64,000 nucleotides of DNA. Origin: Methanothermobacter sp. CaT2. GTDB taxonomy: Archaea > Methanobacteriota > Methanobacteria > Methanobacteriales > Methanothermobacteraceae. Where the stretch lies: contig NZ_AP011952.1 of NCBI RefSeq assembly GCF_000828575.1, forward strand, positions 589,065-653,064, written 5' to 3'. The notes beneath the pieces are model-generated. The model made no database searches. It saw nothing but the letters and a program-made list of their open reading frames with translations, and was not told where the DNA came from. The stretch's first letter is position 1; the number at the start of each line of letters is the position of its first letter. Below, one piece after another: positions 49,606 through 58,023 of this stretch. The position numbers were made by a program, and so were the translations under genes.

Positions 49606-49956
49606 TCAACTACCCTTATGGGAGTAGTAGCCCCTGAGGACCCTCAGACCGCCGAACATCTCCCTGAGGTCATTGTATTCATCGTATTCACTGCTAACCA
49701 CCATCACATGTGCTGGGGGGTGTATCCTTCTGATGGCCATTATGCTTCTGGTGTCATCATCTTCCACCTCAACGGCTGCCGCCACAGAGGACTTCATGCG
49801 GAGTTCCCCGAGTATGGATGATGCCATCCTGTCTGCAATATCATTCCTCAGAATCCTGGGTTTTCCACGGACCTTAAGGCCAGCATGCCTTTCAAGGTCC
49901 GCTATGGCGTTCAGAATCTTTTTCCTGCTATCTGCCCTCAGAATTATTAGAGACAC
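49606..49956 (-). CDS. DUF356-type conserved methanogen protein
   Basis: The 116-residue protein 'MSLIILRADSRKKILNAIADLERHAGLKVRGKPRILRNDIADRMASSILGEL' matches a short family found in methanogens, assigned here from memory of its pattern. No catalytic motif or membrane segment is visible. It starts with GTG, AGGGG lies upstream, and it follows the gene before it by 3 bases, ending the cell-wall cluster transcript. Confidence 0.6.
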   Translation of the reverse strand: MSLIILRADSRKKILNAIADLERHAGLKVRGKPRILRNDIADRMASSILGELRMKSSVAAAVEVEDDDTRSIMAIRRIHPPAHVMVVSSEYDEYNDLREMFGGLRVLRGYYSHKGS

Positions 49957-49959
49957 GTT

Positions 49960-51216
49960 TTAACCCCTTCTGAATGAACTTATAAGGCTGCTCCTGAAGA
50001 GGACGAGGAGCACCATGATGAATCCCAGTGCCGTCTGGATGTTACCGAGTATCTCAAGGAGCCCTGAACTAACGGGCAGTTCCATCGGAGGGGCTGTCCT
50101 ATCATCCGGTAGGGGTGTGTAGTAGACACCCACAGCCCTTGAACTTGGCTTCACATTTATGTCCTTTGGCTCCACATAGTTGACTCCCACAAGGAACCCG
50201 TTCTTTATGGCCCTGTTTATGGATCTGGCTATTGCCTCTGCACTGTAACCGTTCTTCTTCACCGATGCCCTCACAATCTCCTGGGTTGTCTGAACAACAC
50301 CGGCCTCCTCTGTCCCGTAGACCGAGACAGATACAGAGCCGTTGGTCACGGTTATGGCGTCCTTGAGAGCCTCATATGCATAGATAACCTTTAACTTGCT
50401 GCCATCCACCGGACAGGTCTGGTAGTTCTCTGCAGCAGGGTACCCTATGCTCCAGCCACACTCATCGCATACCTTGACGTAGGGTTCATCCATTGGGTAA
50501 CCGGTCTCATTGAGGTCCGCTGGTGTGAACATGTCCCCTGTGGATACCCCTGAGACAAGGTTAACTGCACCACCACCATACTTTTCACCGGCGTCCTTTG
50601 AAACCTCCTCAAAGACCTTTCCCACGATGTAAGTGGCAGAGTAGCCGTCCCTTATCATCTTACCTATGTTAACGGCTGTCTCCTGACGTACACGGGTTGC
50701 TGTACCATACTTGGGGTTTCCATGCGTGTTCCTCAGGTGTATTATGGCTCCCCTCTTACCTGGAGGAAGAACCGCAAGACCCCCAGAGTAGGGTGTAACT
50801 GTTATGGTACCGTCATCCTCCACGATAACCACGTAGGCATCGAAGGAACCACCCACAGCTGCACCTATGCTGGGACCTCCGCACATGACCCTGATTCCCT
50901 GGTAACTGTTGGCTGCTGATGCCGCCTCAGCCGCTGTTGCACCATTCTCCAGGCGGTTTATAACGTCCATTATTGCCATGAGCCTCGGTGTTGATGCACC
51001 TTCACCACCTGAGAGGACAGCGAACCTCTTCTCCTTGGACATGAGGAAGGTTGACTGGAACATGTTCTGGGCGAAGGACATACTCCCGGCTGCAGCACCA
51101 TTAGGATCCGCTCCTGTGGGGTCTGTGATTACAATAACGTTCATTGTGGCGGATACCGGACCTATAAGCAGGTTGAAGATGAATATGAGAGCTAACAGTC
51201 TACCGAGCCTGTTCAT
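49960..51216 (-). CDS. secreted membrane-anchored protein with a cysteine knuckle
   Basis: The 418-residue protein has a signal peptide (1-24), a long extracytoplasmic part, and a C-terminal membrane helix (~390-410) with a basic tail. 'CGGPSIGAAVGGSFDAYVV' and 'VCDECGWSIGYPAAENYQTCPVDGSK' are notable; the latter resembles a rubredoxin-type knuckle with three cysteines. It overlaps the POTRA-like gene at the ATGA junction and lies in the pseudomurein synthesis gene run. The family is unknown to me; a role in wall assembly is inference from position. Confidence 0.7.
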   Translation of the reverse strand: MNRLGRLLALIFIFNLLIGPVSATMNVIVITDPTGADPNGAAAGSMSFAQNMFQSTFLMSKEKRFAVLSGGEGASTPRLMAIMDVINRLENGATAAEAASAANSYQGIRVMCGGPSIGAAVGGSFDAYVVIVEDDGTITVTPYSGGLAVLPPGKRGAIIHLRNTHGNPKYGTATRVRQETAVNIGKMIRDGYSATYIVGKVFEEVSKDAGEKYGGGAVNLVSGVSTGDMFTPADLNETGYPMDEPYVKVCDECGWSIGYPAAENYQTCPVDGSKLKVIYAYEALKDAITVTNGSVSVSVYGTEEAGVVQTTQEIVRASVKKNGYSAEAIARSINRAIKNGFLVGVNYVEPKDINVKPSSRAVGVYYTPLPDDRTAPPMELPVSSGLLEILGNIQTALGFIMVLLVLFRSSLISSFRRG

Positions 51217-51659
51217 CAGCCCACTCCCCCTGTTCTGTTGGTAACTTTAACCGTGGCGAAGTCCTCGATAACATTAACAGTGACTATGCCTGTTCTGGTG
51301 TCCACCTTCACATCAGCGGCTGCTATGGGCGTTACACGGGTGCCGGGAATTGTTGTCATCTTAACAAACTTCTCGGCATTCTCCATCGCCTCTGAAAGGG
51401 GAACCTTTCTCTTGGAGGTTACAAGCACCTCTCCCTTTATGTAGCTTCCGGGCCGGAAACCCGCAGCATATACATTTGCTTTTATGGAGGACAGTGGAAC
51501 TATATCGTTACCCTTAACTATGACACCTGCTATTGGAACTCCACCTGTATCCTCCATTGATGATGCGTAGGCAAGATAGGTCATAGCACGACCTGAGAGG
51601 ATCAGGATGAATGCCAGCAGGAGTATCACGAGGGTATCCCTTCTGATCTTTATGAGCAT
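51216..51659 (-). CDS. single-pass membrane protein with POTRA/SAF-like extracytoplasmic domain
   Basis: The 147-residue protein has one N-terminal membrane helix (~8-30) and an outside domain reading 'IAGVIVKGNDIVPLSSIKANVYAAGFRPG', then 'AENAEKFVKM' and 'AAADVKVDTRTGIVTVNVIED'. This beta-alpha-alpha-beta-beta order with V-K-G-N-x-I-V resembles POTRA domains as in FtsQ and BamA. The resemblance is by eye only. It sits beside the pMurE-like ligase and MraY-like genes on the same strand. Confidence 0.65.
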   Translation of the reverse strand: MLIKIRRDTLVILLLAFILILSGRAMTYLAYASSMEDTGGVPIAGVIVKGNDIVPLSSIKANVYAAGFRPGSYIKGEVLVTSKRKVPLSEAMENAEKFVKMTTIPGTRVTPIAAADVKVDTRTGIVTVNVIEDFATVKVTNRTGGVG

Positions 51660-51853
51660 AACAGTTCACCTTTAACTGCGTTTCATCACAGTTACTGAAT
51701 AGTTAGTTCTCTGACTCCATCTTTATAAAGATTGACCACAGAAATGAACATCCATCCAATGCAGAGCTGAAACCGGACCCCCTGAATCCACCGCAGAGAT
51801 GGACTCCCGATCACGGCTGAGACCAGGAACCGTTACAAGCTGCGATACAGTAG

Positions 51854-53263
51854 TCACATCCTGATCTCATCTATTATCCCTGCAGCCGGGTCCATTCCCT
51901 GGGCTCCGAGGAGGAGGATGGTATCATGGGGTTTCGCGGCATCCAGCACCATCCTCAGGGCGTCCCTGAGTTTCTCCACGTGGATGTAGGATGCACCCCT
52001 CTCATCAAGGACCCCAAGGAATGCTCTTCTCTCATTTTCAAGTACCCTGTTCTGTTCATCAACAACGTCACTGCTTGAGGTTACTATGAGTTCTGCATTG
52101 AGGCCCCTGAGGGAATCTGCAAGGGCGGCTGCGTTCATCACATTTATATCCTCTCCACGGGAGCCCCTGATGGCATTCACCACCCACAGCCTCCCCCTGA
52201 GATTCGCTGCAGCGCTCCTCACGGTGGACCTGATACCTGAGGGGTTGTGGGCGAAGTCGTCTATGACAAGGGGCTCAGTCATGAGGACCGAAAACCTCCT
52301 CTTGAGGGGCCTGTATGTTTTAACACCCATCCTTATGTCCTCGGGGGAGAAGCCCAGTTCCAGACATGCTGCAGCGGCAGCCAGGGTGTTCTGTATGAAG
52401 TGCTCACTCCTGAAGGGGAGTTCCTCTGCAGGGATTATGAGGTCCCCTCCAATGTGGATGCCCTCCCCATCATACCTCACAGGGGAGTCCGAGCCGTAAA
52501 AGACCACACTGAGACCCGGGTTCACATGGGCCATTGCCCTCACACGTTCATCGTCGGCATTGAGTACAGCCACCCCAGATTCGATGGCCCTCAGGGCCCC
52601 TGCTACCTCCCTGAAGACATCTTCCACAGATTCAACAAGTCCTATATGGTCCATTGCAACGTTTGTTATGACGACCACCTCAGGCCCTATGGCTGCGGTC
52701 ATCATGCGGGCGTGGTCCCTCATGACCCTTCCAAGCCACCCCTGCACCTCTGAGACCTCTATAACCATGAATTCAGGTGCCCCATCAGATGAGGCCTCGG
52801 CTATCTGCTGTGATACCACAGGGTCTATGAGGGTGTTGAACTCTGACCTTGAATCTGTGTTTGTGTAGGATGAAGCACCGGTGGTCTCTATTATATGATG
52901 GATCATGTGGGTTGTGGTGGACTTCCCATTGGTACCCGTGACCACAACCCTTCTGGAGGAGGGGGCGAATCGCTCTATTGTCCAGGAGAGTGCAAGGGCA
53001 TTTGCATTCTCAATCCTGTCAACGAGGATAACCGGGAGCCCGTGCTCTTCGGCTAGCCTGGAAGACTTTCCCCGGAGATCCTGGGTTATGATGGCGGATA
53101 CACCCCTTTCTGAGGCGATTTCAATGCCCTTCTCATCGATCCAGTGTCTTATAACAATGTCACCTGCTTCAGCAGCTCCAAGAGTCGTGAATATCCCCCG
53201 AAATGCCCTATCTGGACCTTTGAGTCTTCCTGAAATCTTATCTGCGATTTCATGGAGATACAT
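51854..53263 (-). CDS. Mur ligase-like pseudomurein peptide ligase (pMurE type)
   Basis: The ~469-residue enzyme has the three-domain Mur ligase build: N-terminal 'MYLHEIADKISGRLKGPDRAFRGI', ATP loop 'VVVTGTNGKSTTTHMIHHI' (~115) and C-terminal 'DDFAHNPSGIRSTVRSAAAN'. Homologues in this genus were described as pseudomurein ligases (pMurE, MTH734). They join an amino acid to the pseudomurein peptide, with L-amino acids rather than D. The ATG at 53263 follows GGTGA; a GTG at 53272 is possible. Confidence 0.9.
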   Translation of the reverse strand: MYLHEIADKISGRLKGPDRAFRGIFTTLGAAEAGDIVIRHWIDEKGIEIASERGVSAIITQDLRGKSSRLAEEHGLPVILVDRIENANALALSWTIERFAPSSRRVVVTGTNGKSTTTHMIHHIIETTGASSYTNTDSRSEFNTLIDPVVSQQIAEASSDGAPEFMVIEVSEVQGWLGRVMRDHARMMTAAIGPEVVVITNVAMDHIGLVESVEDVFREVAGALRAIESGVAVLNADDERVRAMAHVNPGLSVVFYGSDSPVRYDGEGIHIGGDLIIPAEELPFRSEHFIQNTLAAAAACLELGFSPEDIRMGVKTYRPLKRRFSVLMTEPLVIDDFAHNPSGIRSTVRSAAANLRGRLWVVNAIRGSRGEDINVMNAAALADSLRGLNAELIVTSSSDVVDEQNRVLENERRAFLGVLDERGASYIHVEKLRDALRMVLDAAKPHDTILLLGAQGMDPAAGIIDEIRM

Positions 53264-53275
53264 GACCTTCACCCA

Positions 53276-54331
53276 TCAGAGGATACTCCCCGTCATGTAG
53301 AGTCCCAGTGCACAGACAATCAGCGTTATGAGCCAGTAGAGGAGCACTATCCTCCTCTCGGACATCCCACGGTAGTGGAGTGTGTGGTGCAGCGGTTCAA
53401 CCGGCAGTCTTATAACCCCTGCACGGTGGAGGAGGCTCACGATAACCGAGACCACAGGCACTGCTATTGCAAGGACACCGAAGTAAACCGTGTCTGTGAG
53501 CATCACTGCAGTTGCATAACCTGCCCCCAGGGCAAATGAACCGGTATCACCCATGAATATGCTCGCGGGGTGTCTGTTGAATACGAGGAACCCGGCACAC
53601 ATCCCGGCCAGTGCCAGGAAGGGCAGGGCCTGACCCGATAGGCCAAGGAAAATTGCGCAGGATAAGGATGCTATGAGCATTATCCCGGCTGCCATCCCAT
53701 CCATTCCATCTATGAGGTTAACTGCGTTTATGGCCCCCACCATACCTGCTATGACGATGGGTGCGGCTGCAAGACCCAGGTAGAACCCTCCGAGCTTACC
53801 AACAGCTCCTGAGAGTACAAGGAAGACACCTATCAGTAGCTGGGCCAGTATCTTCTCACCCTCACTCACCTCATTCTTTATTGGAGCCTCACCAACCACC
53901 TCAACAAGTCCCTCAGAGAGCAGAGCCTCAACATCCCTCTTTGCCTTGTCTGTTGCCGCCCTTGCCTCCTCTCCGGGCTTCAGTACAAGCTGGCCAACCT
54001 CCAGGGGCCCTTCAGATACATTCCTTATTATCCTCTGGACCTCCTTCACCTTGAGGCCCAGAAGGTCATCCAGAAGGCCTACAATTGCTGCTGTGAGGAC
54101 TATGAGTGATGTCAGGACGAGGTAGGGGTTGTTTCGATAGAGTACCGTTACAAGGAGGAGAGCCAGTAGCATCCCAAGCCCCCCCATTGTAGGTGTTCCT
54201 GCCTTGTGGCTGTGCTCAGTGACTATTGGTTTATCACCAATATCCGCACTCCTCAGAATGTTCCTTATAAAGAGCGTGAATACTGCAGCTGAAACAGTGC
54301 TTATAATGAAAACCATCAAAAACTCCATCAT
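53276..54331 (-). CDS. MraY-like glycosyl-1-phosphate transferase (pseudomurein lipid step)
   Basis: The 351-residue membrane protein has ~10 helices and the MraY/WecA motifs 'LLDDLLGLK', 'NAVNLIDGMDGMAAG' and 'IFMGDTGSFALGAG'. It should move a pseudomurein precursor onto the lipid carrier at the membrane. Residues ~108-160 contain an inserted soluble segment rich in Glu/Lys ('EVGQLVLKPGEEARAATDKAKRDVEALLSEG') not seen in bacterial MraY. The ATG overlaps the upstream stop codon (ATGA). Confidence 0.9.
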   Translation of the reverse strand: MMEFLMVFIISTVSAAVFTLFIRNILRSADIGDKPIVTEHSHKAGTPTMGGLGMLLALLLVTVLYRNNPYLVLTSLIVLTAAIVGLLDDLLGLKVKEVQRIIRNVSEGPLEVGQLVLKPGEEARAATDKAKRDVEALLSEGLVEVVGEAPIKNEVSEGEKILAQLLIGVFLVLSGAVGKLGGFYLGLAAAPIVIAGMVGAINAVNLIDGMDGMAAGIMLIASLSCAIFLGLSGQALPFLALAGMCAGFLVFNRHPASIFMGDTGSFALGAGYATAVMLTDTVYFGVLAIAVPVVSVIVSLLHRAGVIRLPVEPLHHTLHYRGMSERRIVLLYWLITLIVCALGLYMTGSIL

Positions 54332-55428
54332 ATCACCTGCCTTCTGTGTACATCAAGATCACCAAGTTTTTTAATGACCAGTTCAAGCAGTTCAGGATCA
54401 TTGGCCCCCACAGTTACCCTCATATGGTTCCTCGGGCCGTGAAGCACCCATCTTGTCCCATCTGGCATGACGGACTCCAGGTCCCCGGGGTTACCTATGG
54501 GTATCTCAACAGCATAATGGTTCTTCCTCCTGATTTCGGCCGGTTTCCAGTTTCCTGCTGCCATGTCCACAAGGCAGTGCATGGGATTTATCCCTGTTGC
54601 CGCCTCTGAGATGTACCTGGTCCCGCTTGGACGTGTATTGACCTCTATGGCATAGAGTTTTCCATCCTCCGAGACTATCATGTCAACATCGGTGTTACCC
54701 TCAGCACCAAGGAGTTCGGTGACTTCTGAAGCCATTGCAAGGGCCTCCATTCCATCGAATCCCCTGATAATAGCGGGGGCCCTCTTCACCTTCCTCAGGG
54801 GGTGCAGTCCGTCCATCCTTGTGTCTCCCTTATCAACGGCCACCAGGGGGAGGGTTTCATCATTCCATCGGAGTACCTCAACGGATATTTCACGGCCCTG
54901 TATGTATTCCTCCATGAGGGCATGGTCATGGGCGTGGAGATACTCCCTGACATCAGAAGGGGTGGCTGCGACCATCACGCCTGAACCGCCCTGTCCCTCC
55001 CTCTGCTTGAGAACCACCGGCATTTCAGTTACATCATCCGGTGAATCGATTAAACCGTATTCCGGCGTTCTTATCCTGTTTCTGGAGAAGAACTCCTTGG
55101 TTTTAAATTTATCTGTGGATATCTCAGCAGCCTCCGGCCCTGATGCAACCACCGGCACTCCGTAGTCAGCCTCAAGTTTCTCCTTGAGCCAGGCCACATC
55201 CCTGAGGGGTCCGTCGACACCTATCAGGGGTACCACCGCATCAACGTCCTCCCTGAGCGCTATTTCCAGAGGGCCCTCCATGCCCCTGGGCACTATGTGG
55301 TATGAATCGGCGAGTTCAAGGTTTGGAGCGTCTGGATTTGACTCGGAGAGAATGGTGGTCACACCCATCGCTGAGGCGTACTCTGCAACGTCATTGAAGA
55401 GTCTTGAACCTATGAACAGAATCCTCAT
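54328..55428 (-). CDS. ATP-grasp ligase (CarB-like) of the cell-wall cluster
   Basis: The ~366-residue enzyme has an N-terminal Rossmann-like domain ('ILFIGSRLFNDVAEYASAMG'), ATP-grasp signatures 'MPVVLKQREGQGGSGVMVA', 'HALMEEYIQGREISVEVL' and 'GKLYAIEVNTRPSGTRYISEAATG'. It resembles carbamoyl-phosphate synthetase large subunit and D-Ala ligase folds. Such a gene accompanies Mur-ligase and MraY homologues in pseudomurein gene clusters; its precise substrate is open. The start is the ATG at 55428, with GAGTGAT upstream. It opens the cluster transcript. Confidence 0.85.
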   Translation of the reverse strand: MRILFIGSRLFNDVAEYASAMGVTTILSESNPDAPNLELADSYHIVPRGMEGPLEIALREDVDAVVPLIGVDGPLRDVAWLKEKLEADYGVPVVASGPEAAEISTDKFKTKEFFSRNRIRTPEYGLIDSPDDVTEMPVVLKQREGQGGSGVMVAATPSDVREYLHAHDHALMEEYIQGREISVEVLRWNDETLPLVAVDKGDTRMDGLHPLRKVKRAPAIIRGFDGMEALAMASEVTELLGAEGNTDVDMIVSEDGKLYAIEVNTRPSGTRYISEAATGINPMHCLVDMAAGNWKPAEIRRKNHYAVEIPIGNPGDLESVMPDGTRWVLHGPRNHMRVTVGANDPELLELVIKKLGDLDVHRRQVI

Positions 55429-55575
55429 GATGATCACTCAAAAAAATCAAGGACTGGTTTACTCTTTGGTGGGATCTTATAAAAACTTAATCTTGACCGG
55501 TTGAGTTCAGGTAAAATTCATCCAGAATTCTCAATACCCTCAAAATACAGGGCTGATTGAATTCAACCCTAAAAA

Positions 55576-56070
55576 TCATCCGCAGCTTCCAAAGTCATCA
55601 AGGGCAGAGATTATCATCCCTGCGAGGTCATGTACAGCGTCTTCAACCGCGGGTGAGAGTCCAGTCCCAAATTCAAGGTTTTCTGGCTGTACACCCATGA
55701 GGGCAATCCTGTAATCACCCTGATCCTCAAGGTACCTCACAAGGAAGGATAGGGGCATGGCATGGGTGGATATGCTGTACTCTGATATACTATCCCTCTC
55801 AATGAGCCTTACGGTTCCCGGCTCCTCTCTCATCTCAACAGCGTCCACAATCAGTATGTGGCTCGGTCTTTCGGAGCGTATTTTTCCTGTGAAGTTTTCA
55901 GGCACCGTGCCCGCATTGATAACGAGATGTCCCCTCTCCTCCATTGCCTCCTGGATGAGGGACGCCAGGTATGGGCCAAGGCCATCATCGGACCTCAATT
56001 CATTCCCGACTGTGAGGACGAGGAGCCTTCTGCAGTCAGTGAGAAAATCACTCAGAAGCCGCTTCAACAT
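55576..56070 (-). CDS. hydrogenase maturation protease (HycI/HyaD family)
   Basis: The ~164-residue protein has 'VLTVGNELRSDDGLGPYLASLI' (first nickel-sensing acidic residue), 'ILIVDAVEMREEPG' (second) and 'STHAMPLSFLVRYLEDQG' (His). These proteases clip the C-terminus of [NiFe] hydrogenase large subunits after nickel is in place. Which hydrogenase (F420-reducing, MvhA or membrane type) is processed cannot be told. The start ATG at 56070 follows GGTGG. The nikR gene lies nearby on the same strand. Confidence 0.93.
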   Translation of the reverse strand: MLKRLLSDFLTDCRRLLVLTVGNELRSDDGLGPYLASLIQEAMEERGHLVINAGTVPENFTGKIRSERPSHILIVDAVEMREEPGTVRLIERDSISEYSISTHAMPLSFLVRYLEDQGDYRIALMGVQPENLEFGTGLSPAVEDAVHDLAGMIISALDDFGSCG

Positions 56071-56100
56071 GATAGAAACCACCAGAAATAATCAGATAAA

Positions 56101-56847
56101 TCATATGATGGATGCTTCAACCGAATCAAGGCCGCCACCCATCCTGTATGAAAGTTTTATCTCGACCTCACCTTTATCTCCGGTCTCCCCGAGGGGTATG
56201 ATGAGCGGGGGGTTCATCATGGGTGTGGGACCGCATATGATTCCAGGAGCCGTCAGGGTAAAGGATATTATTCTGATAGCGTTGAAGGGACTCGATGCCT
56301 GCAGCTTCAATGAACCCCTGAAAATCTCAGGGAGGTCCCCCCTGAACTCGACCCTGTCATAAACCCTCATTGGACCTGATGAGGGTTGTGAAAGATTTTC
56401 ATCATACATGATGTTCTCAAAGTTCACGGTGACGGGTTCTGCTGCATTGAAGACTGCCTGTGGTATTACAGTCCCATCATCCCTCAGGAACCTTAGGGCC
56501 CTCCTTAGAACCGGGACCTGCTCCTCATCTATGAGTGCTGTGTCAAGCATCTCACATATGATCGTGTCAGCCGCAGTGAATTCATAGTGCAGGGCGTCCT
56601 CGTTGACAACACTGACGTTATCCAGACCTGATAGGTTCTCCCCTGCACATGCAGCTATCTTCGGATCCCTTTCAATTGCAATGACACGATCAGCATACTC
56701 TGAAGCAAAGAATGAGAGGATCCCGCTGCCTGCCCCGAGGTCATAGGTGAGGCCCCTGGCCCTGGATGATATGGCCTCGCGGAAGGCTGCGAGGCGTTCA
56801 TGATCCCCCAGAAGGTTTCCGTGATACGGTGTGACCCTGAATCTCAT
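56101..56847 (-). CDS. PRMT-like SAM-dependent methyltransferase
   Basis: The 248-residue protein has a SAM loop 'TYDLGAGSGILSFFASEYADRVIAIERD', 'DNVSVVNEDALHY' and a 'ICEMLDTALIDE' segment resembling the double-E region of protein arginine methyltransferases, followed by a beta-rich C-terminal half as in PRMTs. Target unknown. It follows nikR by 38 bases and precedes the hydrogenase protease by 30 bases, so all three may be co-transcribed. Confidence 0.8.
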   Translation of the reverse strand: MRFRVTPYHGNLLGDHERLAAFREAISSRARGLTYDLGAGSGILSFFASEYADRVIAIERDPKIAACAGENLSGLDNVSVVNEDALHYEFTAADTIICEMLDTALIDEEQVPVLRRALRFLRDDGTVIPQAVFNAAEPVTVNFENIMYDENLSQPSSGPMRVYDRVEFRGDLPEIFRGSLKLQASSPFNAIRIISFTLTAPGIICGPTPMMNPPLIIPLGETGDKGEVEIKLSYRMGGGLDSVEASII

Positions 56848-56885
56848 TTAGTTACTGAAGGCCTTGCTGGATCAGTGTTCATGTT

Positions 56886-57293
56886 CTATTTTCTGTTCGT
56901 TGATGTGCTGGTGAGCCTCACGTGTTCAACGCCCTTGAGCCTCATCATCTTCTCGGTGAGTTCCCTTATCTTTGCAACATCTCCCTTAACCACTATGACC
57001 TCAAGGCAGTGTCTTTCGGTCATGTGTACGTGCATAACAGCGTTGATGTATTCACGGTAGTCGTGCTGTATGTCTGCAAGGTCCTCCATGACCCCTGTGT
57101 AGTGGTGGTCATAGATCACAGCAATAATACCGATTCGCTCACCTTCCATTTCATTCATCCACTGGTACCTTACAATGTAGTCCTTAAGGGCGTCTCTTAT
57201 GCCCTTTGATCTTGACTGGTAGCCACGATCCCTTAGAACTTCATCAAATTCATTTAAGAGCTTTTTTGGTAGAGACATGCTTATTCTCATCAT
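56886..57293 (-). CDS. nikR: nickel-responsive transcriptional regulator NikR
   Basis: The 135-residue protein has an N-terminal ribbon-helix-helix DNA-binding part ('MRISMSLPKKLLNEFDEVLRDRGYQSRSKGIRDALKDYI') and a C-terminal ACT-like nickel domain. The four nickel ligands of E. coli NikR are present: His in 'DIQHDY', both His in 'HVHM' and Cys in 'RHCLEV'. It should repress or adjust nickel transport or use when nickel is plentiful. GGGGTAATAG precedes the ATG pair, itself similar to the half-site before the metallophore genes. Confidence 0.96.
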   Translation of the reverse strand: MMRISMSLPKKLLNEFDEVLRDRGYQSRSKGIRDALKDYIVRYQWMNEMEGERIGIIAVIYDHHYTGVMEDLADIQHDYREYINAVMHVHMTERHCLEVIVVKGDVAKIRELTEKMMRLKGVEHVRLTSTSTNRK

Positions 57294-57461
57294 AACTATT
57301 ACCCCACAAGTGGTTTGATATGAATTTATTATATTATTATTCTAAAGTCATATTTAAACTTTTTTAGCTTGCAGTATTGTCTGCAGAAAACAACAGGTTA
57401 TTACATGAATAATTAACACGACTATTTAAATTCATCGCAGACACCATGGCTGTCCCCGAGG

Positions 57462-57546
57462 ATAAAAAGATACAGTGATATCGGCACCGGCAGAATTGAA
57501 TAACAATGCCCTCAGGATAACAAAGCATAAAAAGATACAGTGATAT
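57462..57546 (+). repeat. 20-bp direct repeat upstream of the CBS-domain gene
   Basis: ATAAAAAGATACAGTGATAT occurs identically at 57462-57481 and 57527-57546, 65 bases apart. The second copy runs into the promoter of the CBS gene. Exact 20-base identity in non-coding DNA suggests a regulator site or a recent duplication. Confidence 0.8.
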
Positions 57547-57559
57547 ATTAATTAGAAGT
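57542..57559 (+). promoter_or_regulatory. promoter of the CBS-domain gene
   Basis: GATATATTAATTAGAAGT lies 37 bases before the start and contains the TATA stretch. It is the same as the sequence at 63774-63791 apart from one base. Confidence 0.5.
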
Positions 57560-57578
57560 ATGACTTTGAGGGATTTCA

Positions 57579-57983
57579 ATGAAGGTTAAAGAAGCCATGA
57601 ACCCTGAGATAATAACTGTGAGCCCCGAGACAAGGCCCCTCGAGGCCTTCGAGAAGATGTACAAACATGGAGTCCGGAGACTGTTCGTACTCGAAGATGA
57701 TGGTAAACCTGTGGGTGTGGTATCCTACACTGACCTAATAGGAGTTCTTGGAACCATAAAACCCGACAGTGAACACCCTGAGAGGGACCTTAAGGTGAGG
57801 GACATCATGGTGGATGAGGTGATAACCATCTCCGCAGATGACAACATAGAGGACGCCGCCAACCTCATGCTGAGGGCTGATATATCAGGACTCCTTGTAA
57901 TGGATGATGAAAGACCAGTGGGAGTCATAACAAAAACTGACATATGCCGGCTGGTTGCAGCTGAGATACTGGTTCCCTCCTGA
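57579..57983 (+). CDS. two-CBS-domain protein
   Basis: The 134-residue protein is two CBS domains in tandem ('VKEAMNPEIITVSPETRPLEAFEKMYKHGVRRLFVLEDDGKPVGVVSYTDL', then 'VRDIMVDEVITISADDNIEDAANLMLRADISGLLVMDDERPVGVITKTDI'). Such pairs bind adenosyl ligands and can sense energy charge or SAM. It precedes a winged-helix regulator by 40 bases and probably shares its transcript. Confidence 0.93.
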   Translation: MKVKEAMNPEIITVSPETRPLEAFEKMYKHGVRRLFVLEDDGKPVGVVSYTDLIGVLGTIKPDSEHPERDLKVRDIMVDEVITISADDNIEDAANLMLRADISGLLVMDDERPVGVITKTDICRLVAAEILVPS

Positions 57984-58023
57984 TGTCCAGGAGTGAGTGA
58001 CCACAAGTAACTGGAGGTCCCCA

